A stretch of DNA of 33,402 nucleotides from CAZUZD01 sp964624465 (GTDB lineage Bacteria > Planctomycetota > Planctomycetia > Isosphaerales > Isosphaeraceae), in contig CAZUZD010000029.1 of NCBI GenBank assembly GCA_964624465.1, forward strand, positions 1-33,402. Reading direction: 5' to 3'. The position numbers and the translations under genes are program-made. Of this stretch, positions 1-8,719 are shown in pieces (position 1 is the first letter of the stretch; each line of letters opens with the position of its first letter). The notes below the pieces were generated by a model. That model was given only the letters and a program-made list of their open reading frames with translations, searched no databases and was not told the DNA's origin.

Positions 1-249
1 GACGCTGGCCCTGCTGGCGCACGCGTTCCTGGAGGTGCTACGCGCCGGGGCCCCGCGGCCGCCCCAAAAAAGCGGCGGTTCGCCGAGTTGATCCCGCTGA
101 CGCTGCCCGAAGTGCGCCGCCTGCTCACACGCCTGGCGTGGCCGGTCATTCGTGATGCGGATCATTGGCGGGGCTGGTCGGAGTGGCGGCGCAGGCACCA
201 GGCCGAGGCCCGGAGATGCCACTACAGAACCCGTGGGCATTCGCCCTGA
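1..249 (+). pseudogene. 3' end of an IS701/IS4-like transposase, frameshifted
   Basis: The window opens inside a transposase reading frame. One frame gives a helical stretch beginning LALLAHAFLEVL up to about position 75. The next frame continues with PLTLPEVRRLL, a Trp-rich segment and the basic tail RRRHQAEARRCHY, stopping at 247-249. That tail is typical of the C-terminus of transposases common in planctomycetes. The frame change (-1) falls at a run of six A at 66-71, so it may be a mutation, a sequencing error or slippage. The right end of the element probably lies near 250-275, so it may have cut into the C-terminal codons of the HTH gene on the other strand. Family assignment is from memory of the motif. 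Confidence 0.6.
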
Positions 250-713
250 CAAAGCGCAACTGTAGTACTAGCCCCCGAGCCGTAGCGAGGGGACTCGGAG
301 GCGAGCCCCGAATCCGTCATCCGCCGTTCCATCTCCGCCACTCGGGCCGCCAGCTCCCCATGCTCCCGGGCTCGGATCGTCACATCCACCAGACCCAAGG
401 CGGCCCGGAGGCGGACCGATTCGCTCTCCGCGTCCAAGAGCGACTCCCAGACGGTGGCGGCCCGTCGGGTGGCGGACGTGAGGCGTCCGATCGTCTCCGA
501 CAAGATCCGGTCCCGGAGCGATGCCACGAACGCCCGGAACGCGGGATCGTCGAGCCACCCGTGGACCGTCCGCTCTCCGGCCCCCGCCTCCGCCGCCGCG
601 TCCCGGACCGTCGAGCCGGAGGCCAGGAGAACGGCCACCCGTTGCTGGCGACCATTCCACGGGCCCGACTCGGGGCCGTCGGGCTCGGGCGCATCGTTGA
701 TCAGAGCGACCAT
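222..713 (-). CDS. Small helix-turn-helix protein paired with integrase
   Basis: A 163-aa protein with an HTH segment in its first third (around residues 24-55: repeated short helices with GSTVRDAAAEAGAGERTV followed by a Trp, as in terminase-small-subunit or Mor-like HTH folds). A long amphipathic helix rich in Glu and Arg follows. The ATG at 711-713 is preceded by a purine-rich GAGAGGG. It lies 28 nt downstream of the integrase stop on the same strand, so the two probably form one transcription unit. Small HTH proteins next to planctomycete tyrosine integrases are common and may act as excision or direction factors, but that role is inference. The last dozen or so residues overlap the transposase end at the left, so the native C-terminus may have been replaced by IS sequence. 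Confidence 0.7.
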   Translation of the reverse strand: MVALINDAPEPDGPESGPWNGRQQRVAVLLASGSTVRDAAAEAGAGERTVHGWLDDPAFRAFVASLRDRILSETIGRLTSATRRAATVWESLLDAESESVRLRAALGLVDVTIRAREHGELAARVAEMERRMTDSGLASESPRYGSGASTTVALCQGECPRVL

Positions 714-741
714 TGTTCAGACCCTCTCGGTTCGGGGATCG

Positions 742-1934
742 TCACCCAATCTTGAGCATGGCGGAGGCGGCCCGCGTCTCATCCATCTCCGCGTAGATCT
801 CCGTCACGACCGGGGAGCTATGGCCCAGAACGGCCCGCGCCACGTCGAGCCCGAACTCCCGGCGGAGGCGGGTCGCGGCGGAGTGGCGGAGTTGGTTGGG
901 CGACCAGACCGGGACGTCGGCTCGGAGGCATCCCCGGTAGATCGCATGGGCATAGCTCCGGGTCTCGAATTGGTCCCGGGGCTTGCGCTGCGCCTTGGGC
1001 TTGGACCGGTCGAGTTGGCTTGGTTGGACCGGGGTCTTCCGGGCGGCCCGCATGGCGGCTTTCCGCTCCGCCTCCGCCTCCCGGGGTTGGAAGAGCGGTT
1101 CGTCGAGCTGGGTCCGGAACCACTCCCGAAGGATCTCTTGGGCCCGAGGGCCGAATTGGATGGTCCGGGTCCGCCCCCTATGGGCCGTCTTGTGTTCCGT
1201 GGGCCGGTAGATCCACACCGCGCCCGAGACGTCGAGATCCCGGGTCCGCATGCAACAAACCTCCCCGGGCCGCATGCCGGAGAGCAATTGGAGCTGGACC
1301 ATCGCCCAGACTTGCCGGGAGACGTGGGGGCGGATCGCCTCCACAAACGCCTCCGGGACCGGGCGCACGGGTTCGGTCTCGGGGGCCGGGGTCCGGCCGC
1401 TCTGGAGACCCGGGACGGTCCGCATGGCGTGGAACCCTCGGGCGGGATGAGTTCCTCCGACGCGGCCCATTTGAACATGCGGACGATGCGACTAATCCGC
1501 CGGTTGATCCCGGGCCGGGTCAGACCGTCGGCGATCATCCGCTCCCGGAGGGTCTTGAGCCGCTTGGGGCCGAACTCCCGGGCCGGGGTCGGACCGAAGA
1601 GGGCTTGGAGGGGCCGGAGCGCATCCCGGATGTTCGAGACTTCCGACGTCCCGAACGGCCGGGGCCGGTAATGGACCCGAGCATGGTCCATGTACCGGAG
1701 CACGATCTCATCGACCGTGAACGCCTCCGCCGTCTCGACCGGAGCGGACGGGGGCTTCGGGAGCTGGCGACCGTTGGCGAGCCACTCCGCGATGAACCGA
1801 TCGTAGGCGGCCCGGGACTCGGCCGAACCGTAGGGCCCGAGGAGGCAAACGTCGCGCCCCGAGAGGCGGATCATGCCGCGGCCGGACTGCTTGTGGAGGG
1901 AGTAGGCGGGGATCGAATTGCGGAGTCGCGGCAC
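742..1934 (-). pseudogene. Tyrosine recombinase/integrase with one frameshift
   Basis: Site-specific recombinase of the phage-integrase type, split over two frames. The N-terminal part, read from the ATG at 1934, holds a core-binding domain (DEIVLRYMDHARVHY, then RISRIVRMFKWAASEELIPP). The catalytic part is in the other frame from about 1432 to 742. It shows the first Arg in SGMRPGEV, the box LRHSAATRL (His and second Arg), LGHSS, and the Tyr nucleophile in EIYAEMD. Continuity breaks near 1431-1437, where a single missing base would explain the shift. All active-site residues survive, so the lesion may be recent or a sequencing artefact. The gene starts about 110 nt from a tRNA-His 3' fragment, which fits an integrative element inserted at that tRNA. 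Confidence 0.85.
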
Positions 1935-2041
1935 CGGGGATCTCCTAAACCGGAAGCTTCCGGTTTGCGAGAGGCCGATACCGCTCCGCCGATCTCCGAC
2001 GGGTTTGCCCTAAGTCGGGCAATCAGTGGATGTTACTAACA

Positions 2042-2084
2042 GGGTGGCTGACGGGATTCGAACCCGCGATCCCCAGATCCACAA
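2042..2084 (-). repeat. tRNA-His 3' fragment, probable att site
   Basis: Read on the minus strand this is the 3' part of a tRNA-His gene. It has the anticodon loop TTGTGGA, the 3' anticodon-stem strand TCTGGGG, a complete T arm (GCGGG TTCGAAT CCCGT) and the acceptor strand CAGCCAC plus discriminator C, with no encoded CCA. The 5' half (acceptor, D arm and 5' anticodon strand) is absent: upstream sequence does not pair with TCTGGGG. Such 43-nt fragments are classical attL/attR cores left when an element integrates into the 3' end of a tRNA gene. The adjacent integrase supports this. The intact tRNA must lie outside the window. Confidence 0.75.
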
Positions 2085-2088
2085 CCTA

Positions 2089-2105
2089 CTCGGAGCGATT
2101 CCGAG
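2089..2105. repeat. Short inverted repeat beside the att core
   Basis: CTCGGA and TCCGAG form a perfect 6-bp stem around a 5-nt loop immediately next to the tRNA-His fragment. It could be an arm or core site for the integrase, or chance in GC-rich DNA. Confidence 0.3.
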
Positions 2106-2193
2106 AAACCGCCGAAGCTGTTGGCGGGTTCCATCTTACAGCGGGACGCGGGTTTTGCAAGCTGATCCACGGCGCTTCAAAATGACCCGTATT

Positions 2194-2234
2194 CTGGCAT
2201 TACCAGCGTCGTCAGAACATTACCTGGCATTACC
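2194..2234. repeat. Direct repeat CTGGCATTACC x2, likely IS21-type terminal repeats
   Basis: The 11-mer CTGGCATTACC occurs at 2194-2204 and 2224-2234, and a shorter copy (CATTACC) sits at 2218-2224. IS21-family elements carry several short repeats at each end. These lie next to the broken end of the istA fragment, so they probably mark an IS21 terminus brought against the gene by internal deletion. Confidence 0.5.
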
Positions 2235-2274
2235 CGCCGCCGAGGCGTCGGAACACCCTGTCGGGTCGTGATGC

Positions 2275-2815
2275 CAGGCCAGTTGGCGATCCGCCGGCGC
2301 CAGACGACGACCGCCTTGCGGCAGTGCGAGTGCACCATCACGAAGGCGTAGAGGGTCTGCGGGCCCTCGCCGATGTCCAGGCCCGAGACCTCCCCCCAGT
2401 CGACCTGAGCCTGGGCGCCCGGCGGGGTCTCGACCCGGCGGTACGGCCGTAGCTGGGGTGCCAGATAGCGATCGCGGATGAACCGCAGCACCGAGCGATA
2501 CGAGCCCGCGTAGCCGTGCTCGGCCACCAGGTGATCGTGCAGGGCTCGCACGTTGACGACCCGCTCGGCCGGGGCGTCGAGCGGTCGCCGGGGATCGGCC
2601 TGGTCGATCCTGTGATCGATGACCGCCTTGAGCGGCTGGGCCCTTTGCGATCGGTCGCATCGAGCCTCGGTGGCCCCGGCCTGCTGGCGCCGGGGATGGT
2701 AGCGAACGGCGCCCTCGGTGACCCTGAGGGTGCGTGTGATCTGGACGTTGAACTGACCCTTCTGATGCAGGATCTTGAGCGTCACGAGTTCCTCCGGACG
2801 GAGCTGGTCCGGCAT
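2275..2815 (-). pseudogene. istA: Truncated IS21-family transposase (IstA) fragment
   Basis: Begins at the ATG at 2813-2815 with an N-terminal HTH (EELVTLKILHQKGQFNVQIT, then RTLRVTEGAVRYH). It continues to the start of the DDE domain, with the first catalytic Asp in AQVDWGE and the strand TLYAFVMVHSHCRKAVVVW. Homology then stops near 2275, and the open frame continues to 2177 in unrelated repeat sequence. IstA is normally about twice this length or more, and the partner ATPase gene istB is absent, so this copy cannot transpose by itself. Remaining DDE residues and the C-terminal half are deleted. Confidence 0.8.
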
Positions 2816-2914
2816 GGTCGAGCCCTCCGCGGGGATCGGGAACCAATCTCCGCAGCAGAGCTCGTCCCAGGTCGGAACGAAGGACCGGAACGACCGTCCA
2901 CCTCGTAAAGCTAC

Positions 2915-3180
2915 ATGTCACTCAAGACCCGGTCTGGCTGGGCTCCTGACAGCGTGCTCGCCGCCTTCGCCGAGTTCGAGCGTGAGGTGCTCCGCGAGCG
3001 AGTCCGGGCAGGGATCGCCCAGGCCCGGAGGCAGGGCCGGCCCCACGGCCGCCCGAGGACTGTCTCGCAGAAGACCGCCGAGGATCTCCGGCTCAAAGAC
3101 GAGCGGGCGAGCGACTCGGAGATCGCTCGGCGGCTGGGATCGGTTGGACCTAGGTGCGACGGGTCCTGAAGGCGGCCTGA
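2915..3180 (+). pseudogene. Serine recombinase (resolvase/invertase) C-terminal remnant
   Basis: The segment VLAAFAEFEREVLRERV followed by GIAQARRQGRP is the hallmark of the E-helix and linker of Tn3-type resolvases and DNA invertases. A partial C-terminal HTH follows (SDSEIARRLG). The N-terminal catalytic domain with the nucleophilic Ser is missing, and the HTH is frameshifted: the end VRRVLKAA is in another frame, ending at 3180. It is a decayed fragment with no expected activity. Confidence 0.75.
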
Positions 3181-3254
3181 GACCCGAGGTCAACCCCGGA
3201 CCCAGGCCGTTCGCCGGGGCAAGAACGTATATCGCCGGACGGATACGACCTCCA

Positions 3255-4664
3255 TTAGGCCGGGAACCACCCCTCCAAGAGTCGCAGCTCATCCGTCAGG
3301 GACGTGCGCCGGGCCTCCCAACCCCGATGCTGCTGGGTAACCCAACCGGCAAGGAGCAGGACCAAGGCATCGAGCGCGTCGCCCTCGGTATCGTTGACCG
3401 CGGTGCTGGCAGCGTCCACCGGCACAGGGACCGGTAGGATGCCGGCCAAGGCCTCCACGATCCGTTCACGCTCTTGACGATGGACGGCCTGTCGGCCCTT
3501 GTACCCGACCCCCTTCATCTTCAGACGGGACCGGATCGTCACGCCAGGGAACCCCTCAACGACGACCGAGCGTGCCCCTTCGCAGTCCTGCCAGGGGAGA
3601 ATTGCAACGTCCGGCGCGGCGGCCAGCACATTCAGCACCTCCCTGGCGCCATAGATCGTCTGCTTGTAGAGCTGCTCGAAGAGCGGGAACCAAGTCGTTG
3701 AGTGCTCCCGGTCCACCGCACGGCGAGCCGACCAAATGGAGCCAGACGACTCGACCGAAACTCGTGCCGCGTCACGTCGCTCGGTCGCGTCCCCGCCGTC
3801 GGCGCACCAGTCGAGCCATCCCCCCCAGTTGTTACCGTCGATACCCAGTGCCAATGCCGTTTCCCGGGCGACGCCGAAGGGGAAGTCGAGAATCCACCAG
3901 CCGGGCCGACTGCTCACCAGCGCGGGGAGATCGGCACGGCGCAGCGGGGGTTCGTCGGCCCCACATCGCAGCGCGATGACACCACTTTTGACGTCCCAAG
4001 AGGCGACCCAGATCTTGGGGTTTCCACGAGCTGCCGCCTCCTGGCCACCGCTGAAGTCCACTCCGTAGATATCGGATTGCGGTCCGATACCGAGTTGATA
4101 CGTAGCCCCTTCTGGTGGCCCCACCGGGGCTGAACTCGCGGACACGGGAGGCCTGGCCTGCGCGACCGACTCCAACTCGATCACAGGCTGGTCCATCGAA
4201 CCGAGCAGGGTGACGATCGGGGTGTTTGGGTCGAACGACCAGTACCCAAAAGTCAAAGTTCCGCTGAACGCGTCCGCTATGGATTTGCCGCCCGCGGAAT
4301 TACCAGGTACCGACCTGAGGGAGGCGAGGCGAACGACGATGGGATTGGCGAGCAGCCACCACCCTCGGAATCCCTCGTGGCCGCGATAAAGATCTTGTGC
4401 GGCCGGGTCGTCAGGGATCTGCCCCCTGCGCTCACGAATCTCAGCCACGACGGCATGGACCGATTCGATTCCGGTCCGCGCGAAGAGCAGCGCCAGGGAG
4501 GGTGTACCATCCTGGGTGGGCGTCCATCCAGTGCCCGGTTTCCGTGTGGCGAACCACGCCGTTTGGTCATTTGACGAGGCGGCTAGCTCGACTAAACGGT
4601 GAAGTTCCACCAGCGGGGGCGGCCCGCCGCCTTCAGTCAGCTTGGCGATGAAACTGTGTGACAT
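3255..4664 (-). CDS. DUF429 RNase H-fold protein with an extra N-terminal domain
   Basis: A 469-aa protein in two parts. Residues about 200-440 match DUF429, a family predicted to be RNase H-fold nucleases. Candidate acidic residues are in GVDFSGG (Asp203), ILDFPFG (Asp260), VVVEGFPG (Glu370) and GDALDAL (Asp429, Asp432). Residues 1-155 form a separate domain with SHSFIAKLT, AWFATRKP, SLALLFAR, SVHAVVAEI, GWWLL and IVVRL. This domain recurs at the C-terminus of the SLOG protein at 11964-13064. Its alternation of short strands and an Ile-Val-rich strand after the WW recalls PUA/EVE/ASCH-like folds, which is inference. The ATG is preceded by GGAG and AGGA. It lies among IS remnants but is intact, so it is probably selected. 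Confidence 0.8.
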   Translation of the reverse strand: MSHSFIAKLTEGGGPPPLVELHRLVELAASSNDQTAWFATRKPGTGWTPTQDGTPSLALLFARTGIESVHAVVAEIRERRGQIPDDPAAQDLYRGHEGFRGWWLLANPIVVRLASLRSVPGNSAGGKSIADAFSGTLTFGYWSFDPNTPIVTLLGSMDQPVIELESVAQARPPVSASSAPVGPPEGATYQLGIGPQSDIYGVDFSGGQEAAARGNPKIWVASWDVKSGVIALRCGADEPPLRRADLPALVSSRPGWWILDFPFGVARETALALGIDGNNWGGWLDWCADGGDATERRDAARVSVESSGSIWSARRAVDREHSTTWFPLFEQLYKQTIYGAREVLNVLAAAPDVAILPWQDCEGARSVVVEGFPGVTIRSRLKMKGVGYKGRQAVHRQERERIVEALAGILPVPVPVDAASTAVNDTEGDALDALVLLLAGWVTQQHRGWEARRTSLTDELRLLEGWFPA

Positions 4665-4720
4665 TCCTAACTCCGATCGACTGATCGTTCCCGCCCCATA
4701 ACGCCCTGCTCTACCCTAAC

Positions 4721-5689
4721 CTCGACTGATGCGGAATGCCGCCGGTGCCAGGGCGGGGAACACAACCTGGCGCAGCGACTCGGGGAGTTGATCCACGACC
4801 AAGATCCCGCCCGCCTTTGGAAAAAGCCTCTCCCGCACCTGCCAGCGCCTTACGCAGGACAACTTCCCGTCACCCCCAACCGTACCATGCCACCTCCTCG
4901 GTCTGGAGCTCGGCCCCGGCCACTGCCTGCTTCGGCTTGGGCCGCCGCTGCCCTTTCACCGGCTGCCTCCCCTTGCCCGAGTACGGCGAAGGCTCCTCGA
5001 ACAGGTTGGCCTCGGGATGGGGCTTACCGACCAGGCTGAGCCGGGACCGGAGACGGCTGACGAATCGGGCCATCTCATGCGTGCCGAAGCCCGAGTCGCC
5101 GACGAGGACGAACGTCCGCTCGGGGAATCAAAGGCGCAAGTACCGCAATAGTGTGGTCATGATCTGGGCCGGGGTGCGGTGGGGGCGGCCTGGCCTGCGG
5201 TCGGGCGCCTCGCTGCGATACAGGTCGACGAGGACCGGCAGGGTCCAGGGGCGGTTGGCCCAGGAAAACCGCACGAGTACGAGAAGGACGACCCACTTGC
5301 GAACCTATCGCCAGCCGGGATCACCGTGGCTGGAACAGACCGGGTGCCGATGGCGGACCTTATCGTAGGCGAGTCGCCCGGGATGACCTCGACGGTGGCA
5401 TAGCCGACAAGGGTGAGGACCTGTTCGGAAGGGATCAGGCCCAGAACCGGCCGAGCGAGTTGAGAGGCGAGGTGGGGTTCGGACCATTGGGCCGAGGAGA
5501 GGCCCGCTGATAGGTGGTGGGGTGGCCTTTGGTCAGCAGTGCGGCTGTGCGTACGAGGTTGGCGACGGTGCGGCGGCCGGTGGTGAGGATGGCCGAGCCG
5601 AGGAGGATGACGAAGCGATGGAGAGTCGGCCGGGTGAAGACCGGGGAGAGGGCATCGATCAACGGCCGGGCTTCGGCGGGTAGGAGCAT
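4721..5689 (-). pseudogene. Decayed IS701/IS4-like transposase
   Basis: Pieces of one transposase are scattered over frames on the minus strand. The N-terminus from the ATG at 5689 reads LLPAEARPLIDALSPVFTRP then TTGRRTVANLVRT. A central part around 5180-5300 gives KWVVLLVLVRF and LPVLVDLYRS. A further part gives GDSGFGTHEMARFV and SLVGKPHPEANLFE (4990-5100). The C-terminus reads VVDQLPESLRQVVFPALAPAAF, ending at the TAG near 4721. At least two frameshifts make it inactive. The order and motifs match a planctomycete transposase with DDE catalysis. It may be the same family as the fragment at 1-249, but the C-termini differ. Confidence 0.75.
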
Positions 5690-6115
5690 CGAGGGCCGTC
5701 TTCGGTCGGTGGCCCGGAGTGCGTGTGCCAGTCCCCTTGCTACCGCCGAAGCGGCCCCTGGGAATCCGCATCAGTCGAGCGGAGTCGTGGGCTAGCAAGA
5801 CCTCCCGAAGTTGCCCGCGATCGACGACGAAGCCCCAGCGTTGAGGACCTGATCGCCTTCGCGGGAGATTCCCGTGCCGGAGTCGGGCAGATCAGCCCCC
5901 GGCAACCTGCTGAGCATCGTCGCTTGCTAGGCTTCGGCGGGAGCCCTCCCCGAGGATGAGGTGTCCAGATCGGCCAGGCGATTCGCTCTCCAGACGGGGT
6001 GGGGCCGACTCGTGGCGGGTGATCACCGCTGCTTGCGAGCGAAAGGACGTCGTGAGGAGGCTGCCCTCACCTGGCTGGTGAGTCTGACACCGGGTCCTGG
6101 GGAGGCATTCATCGC
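5690..6115. other. Non-coding stretch, no gene recognised
   Basis: No convincing reading frame or RNA was found. It lies between the 5' end of the decayed transposase and the next small gene and probably includes the lost IS end. The last bases carry a GGGGAGG ribosome binding site for the gene at 6116. Confidence 0.4.
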
Positions 6116-6313
6116 ATGATTTATGACTTACACGACCTGAAGCTCCTGTCGTCGGTAACACTCGAGGCGCGGATCGAGCGTCGCGAAGCGGAGATGCGCC
6201 AGATGCGGCGGGACGGCACCCGTTACACCCGGCGGGAGGAGTACGAGATGCTGACGCAGGTGGTCGAGGTGCTCCGGGCCGAGCTCCGGCATCGACCGTC
6301 CTGGGGCCGCTGA
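6116..6313 (+). CDS. Small charged hypothetical protein
   Basis: A 65-aa protein beginning MIYDLHDLKLLSS, then a strongly charged helical stretch with alternating Glu and Arg (residues 18-60). A good GGGGAGG Shine-Dalgarno stands about 10 nt before the ATG. No domain is recognised. The predicted single amphipathic helix could dimerise as a coiled coil. It is convergent with the sigma-like gene at 6493-7206. The strong RBS argues that it is real, but the assignment rests on little else. Confidence 0.5.
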   Translation: MIYDLHDLKLLSSVTLEARIERREAEMRQMRRDGTRYTRREEYEMLTQVVEVLRAELRHRPSWGR

Positions 6314-6492
6314 GGGCAGCCCCCAGGGCCGGTCCGCGAGCAGGTTCCGAGCGTCCGGTGGACGCAGGCCCACGCAACGCAGCCGGTCTCCACCGGCATC
6401 GGCCGGGGACCGGCTCGTCGTGGACAATCGAGTGGAGGCGAGCGCCGAGGGCTCTCCGGGCCTTCCGCGCTCACTCTGGAGGCCATCGGGCC

Positions 6493-7206
6493 TCAGGCAA
6501 CCTGGAGGTCCAACCCGGCGGCCCTGGCCTCGGGCTCAACCAGGCGGCGGAGGCCCTTCAACGGGGCGAGGCGCTCACGGTTAACCGCCTTGCGGGCAGC
6601 TTCGCGTTGCCGCAGCGTCGCTCGCCGCTCTGTTAGTTCTTTGTAGGCCTGGTACCGGTCGGATTCGCGGCCCTCCTCGGCGTGTTGTCGTTGCCGGCGG
6701 GTTCTGGGCAGCCCGGCACAGCCTTCCTGCCGCATCCAGCGCTCGGCAATCTCCCGGTCGCCGAGCCCCTGCTCGTCATAAAGGTCCAGCAATTCCTGGC
6801 GTCGGGCCGGCAGTCGCGTCAGGCAGGCCCTCTGAACCTCCAAAAAAGCTCGGATTTCCGTCCGTGTCTGGTCCACCGATCGGTCGGGCTGATCACTCCA
6901 GGGCTCCAGCTTGCGCCGGCCTCGTGCCTGCTTCCGAAGCCCATCCAGGCCTCGCCGGCAACAATACCTCAAGCAGTAAGCTGCCGCTTCTTCAATCGAG
7001 CCGGGTGGCTCCTCCTTCGTCTTCCGGACCTCTATCCATCGCTCGGCCGCCGACTCATGGGCCAGGCCAACATCACCAGATCGCTTCCGTGCCACCCGCA
7101 CCATCACCACATAGGTTTCCTCGAAGCAGGTTTGCGGCAAACCCATAGGATTCTCGCATACTGGGCACCGGCGGTCACCGATCGCCGCCGGCAAAGAGCT
7201 GTGCAC
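6493..7206 (-). CDS. Sigma-70-like regulator, copy A
   Basis: A 237-aa protein with an N-terminal CPVCENPM. A region-2-like helix set follows (YVVMVRVARKR, then HESAAERWIEVRK, then GLDGLRKQARGRRK). A region-4-like HTH follows (LTRLPARRQELLDLYDEQ, GDREIAERWM). A basic C-terminal tail of about 60 residues follows. It likely directs RNA polymerase or acts as a degenerate sigma-like DNA binder. Its motifs match copy B at 13750-14370 in the same order. The start used here is a GTG; an internal ATG at MGLPQTC is an alternative. It is divergent from the MoxR gene, sharing a 148-nt intergenic region with two palindromes, so it may control that module. Confidence 0.65.
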   Translation of the reverse strand: MHSSLPAAIGDRRCPVCENPMGLPQTCFEETYVVMVRVARKRSGDVGLAHESAAERWIEVRKTKEEPPGSIEEAAAYCLRYCCRRGLDGLRKQARGRRKLEPWSDQPDRSVDQTRTEIRAFLEVQRACLTRLPARRQELLDLYDEQGLGDREIAERWMRQEGCAGLPRTRRQRQHAEEGRESDRYQAYKELTERRATLRQREAARKAVNRERLAPLKGLRRLVEPEARAAGLDLQVA

Positions 7207-7219
7207 CCCTGATTTCCCA

Positions 7220-7265
7220 ATTCATGAATGAAACCATCGTCTTGATCCAAAACCTGTTATCAGGT
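7220..7265. promoter_or_regulatory. Divergent promoter region with two palindromes
   Basis: The gap between sigma-like copy A and the MoxR gene is AT-richer than its surroundings. It holds ATTCATGAAT (7220-7229, a perfect 10-bp palindrome) and ACCTG-TTAT-CAGGT (7252-7265). Either could be an operator for a regulator of the divergent genes. The role is inferred from position. Confidence 0.35.
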
Positions 7266-7354
7266 CTTGCGATCCACTTTCTGTCCAGTCCAGTCATCCA
7301 GACCGCTTCCTCCATGTGTCGATCGACCCGAGCCGACCCTGGGGAGAGTTCTTG

Positions 7355-8626
7355 ATGGCACGGATTGCGATGCTCCGACGGGCGTTGGGGATCTGCTTCG
7401 AGGCCGGGATCACGCCCTTCCTGTGGGGCCACAAGGGCGTCGGCAAGAGCAGTCTGTTCAAGCAACAGGCCGCCGCACAGGGCTGGGGATTCATCGACCT
7501 GAGGTGCTCCCAGCTGGAGGCGGCCGACCTTCGCGGCCTTCCCGATCGGACCGCGGACGGCCGCACCCGCTTCCTACCTCCGACCGATCTGCCGACGGGC
7601 GACTTGGAGGACGACGAGTACGCCCGGTTGCTCGGCCCTGAGCCTGATCCGGAAGCTGGCCCGGCGGCACGGGCGGACTACCAGCGGCGGCTGCGGGGGC
7701 TGCAGCCGCGGCGGGCCCGAGGAATCCTGCTACTTGACGAGTTGAACCGGGCACCCGACGACGTGCTCCAGGCGGCATTCCAGCTCGTGCTCGACCACGC
7801 CGTGGGCGAGTACGCCCTGCCTCCCGGCTGGCACGTCGCAGCGGCCGGGAACTTCGCGACCGGCTATCAGGTCAACAGCTGCGAGGACCCCGCGTTCCTG
7901 GACCGGTTCTGCCACCTCGTCTTCCCCACCGGCGCAACCACCGCCAGCGAGTGGTCTGCCTGGATGACGACCCAGCACGGCGCGGCCGCCGAGGCGGTGC
8001 TCAGCTTCGCCGCCAGTGATCTGAAGAACCTCGACGGCGAGACCAAGAATGCCCTGAGCTTCACGATCACCCCCTCGCGGCGCTCCTGGGAGGCTGTGGT
8101 GCGGGCTTGCCAGGCGTCCCGGTCCGGCCCCGAGGATCGGGCCACCTTCGAGGTCATCGCGGGGTTGGTGGGCCCCGAGCTGGCCACGGCGTTCCGGCGT
8201 TTCCAGCCGGGGCCGATCAGCCCCGCGGATGTCCTCGAGACGGGCGTGGTGCCCCTCTCGGACCGTCTGGCCCAGCTGGACCGATTCCACCTGGTGGCCC
8301 TGATGTGCGGCCTGACCAGGGTGGCCGGGGGCCGGCTCGACGAGCCGCCGGTCGTCGAGGCGGCCCTGGACTTCGCCGCCTGGCTCGCCGGCCGCGGCGG
8401 CGACCGGGATCTCGCCCTGGCCTTCTGCCGCGACCTGGCCTCCCAGGAGCATCCCGGCGATGGCGCGGCGCAGGTGCGGGCGGCGCTGGTGACCAACCCC
8501 CGCCTGACCCGCGCCGTGGCGCGTCGCCGCCCCCTGTCGGGCGGCTTCCTCGCCCGGCTCGCCAATCGCCCCGAGCTGCAGAACCTGCTGTCCGAGCTCG
8601 CCTGGGGCGATGACGCCAGCGCCTGA
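7355..8626 (+). CDS. MoxR-type AAA+ ATPase
   Basis: A 423-aa AAA+ protein of the MoxR/AAA_5 class. From the ATG at 7355 it has Walker A GHKGVGKSS (about residues 25-33) and Walker B LLLDELNRA (about 125-133). MoxR ATPases act as chaperone-like remodelers that often work with VWA-domain partners, sometimes activating metal-containing enzymes. The ATG at 7355 has GGAGAG six bases upstream; a GTG at 7316 is in frame but lacks such a signal. The next gene encodes a VWA-like protein, 93 nt downstream, which supports a functional pair. Confidence 0.85.
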   Translation: MARIAMLRRALGICFEAGITPFLWGHKGVGKSSLFKQQAAAQGWGFIDLRCSQLEAADLRGLPDRTADGRTRFLPPTDLPTGDLEDDEYARLLGPEPDPEAGPAARADYQRRLRGLQPRRARGILLLDELNRAPDDVLQAAFQLVLDHAVGEYALPPGWHVAAAGNFATGYQVNSCEDPAFLDRFCHLVFPTGATTASEWSAWMTTQHGAAAEAVLSFAASDLKNLDGETKNALSFTITPSRRSWEAVVRACQASRSGPEDRATFEVIAGLVGPELATAFRRFQPGPISPADVLETGVVPLSDRLAQLDRFHLVALMCGLTRVAGGRLDEPPVVEAALDFAAWLAGRGGDRDLALAFCRDLASQEHPGDGAAQVRAALVTNPRLTRAVARRRPLSGGFLARLANRPELQNLLSELAWGDDASA

Positions 8627-8644
8627 AAACTGCCGCTGCTCCCG

Positions 8645-8676
8645 GCGGCGCCGTCCAACTCGATGGGCGGCGCCGC
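8645..8676 (+). promoter_or_regulatory. Hairpin between MoxR and VWA genes
   Basis: GCGGCGCCG (8645-8653) and CGGCGCCGC (8668-8676) make a perfect 9-bp stem with a 14-nt loop. No U tract follows, so it may be a partial terminator, an mRNA stability element or a processing site that sets the ratio of the two products. Confidence 0.45.
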
Positions 8677-8719
8677 TGATCTCTTGCCCCTGGTCCTGTT
8701 TCCAGTGGAGGGAGGCACC

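Noticed and set aside
454..2039. Long plus-strand open frames over the integrase
   Set aside because: The opposite strand encodes all integrase catalytic boxes; the plus-strand frames are Gly/Pro/Arg-rich shadows.
2026..2271. Small plus-strand open frame over the tRNA-His fragment
   Set aside because: Its start reads through the tRNA remnant and IS repeats. It is a familiar false gene call at tRNA ends.
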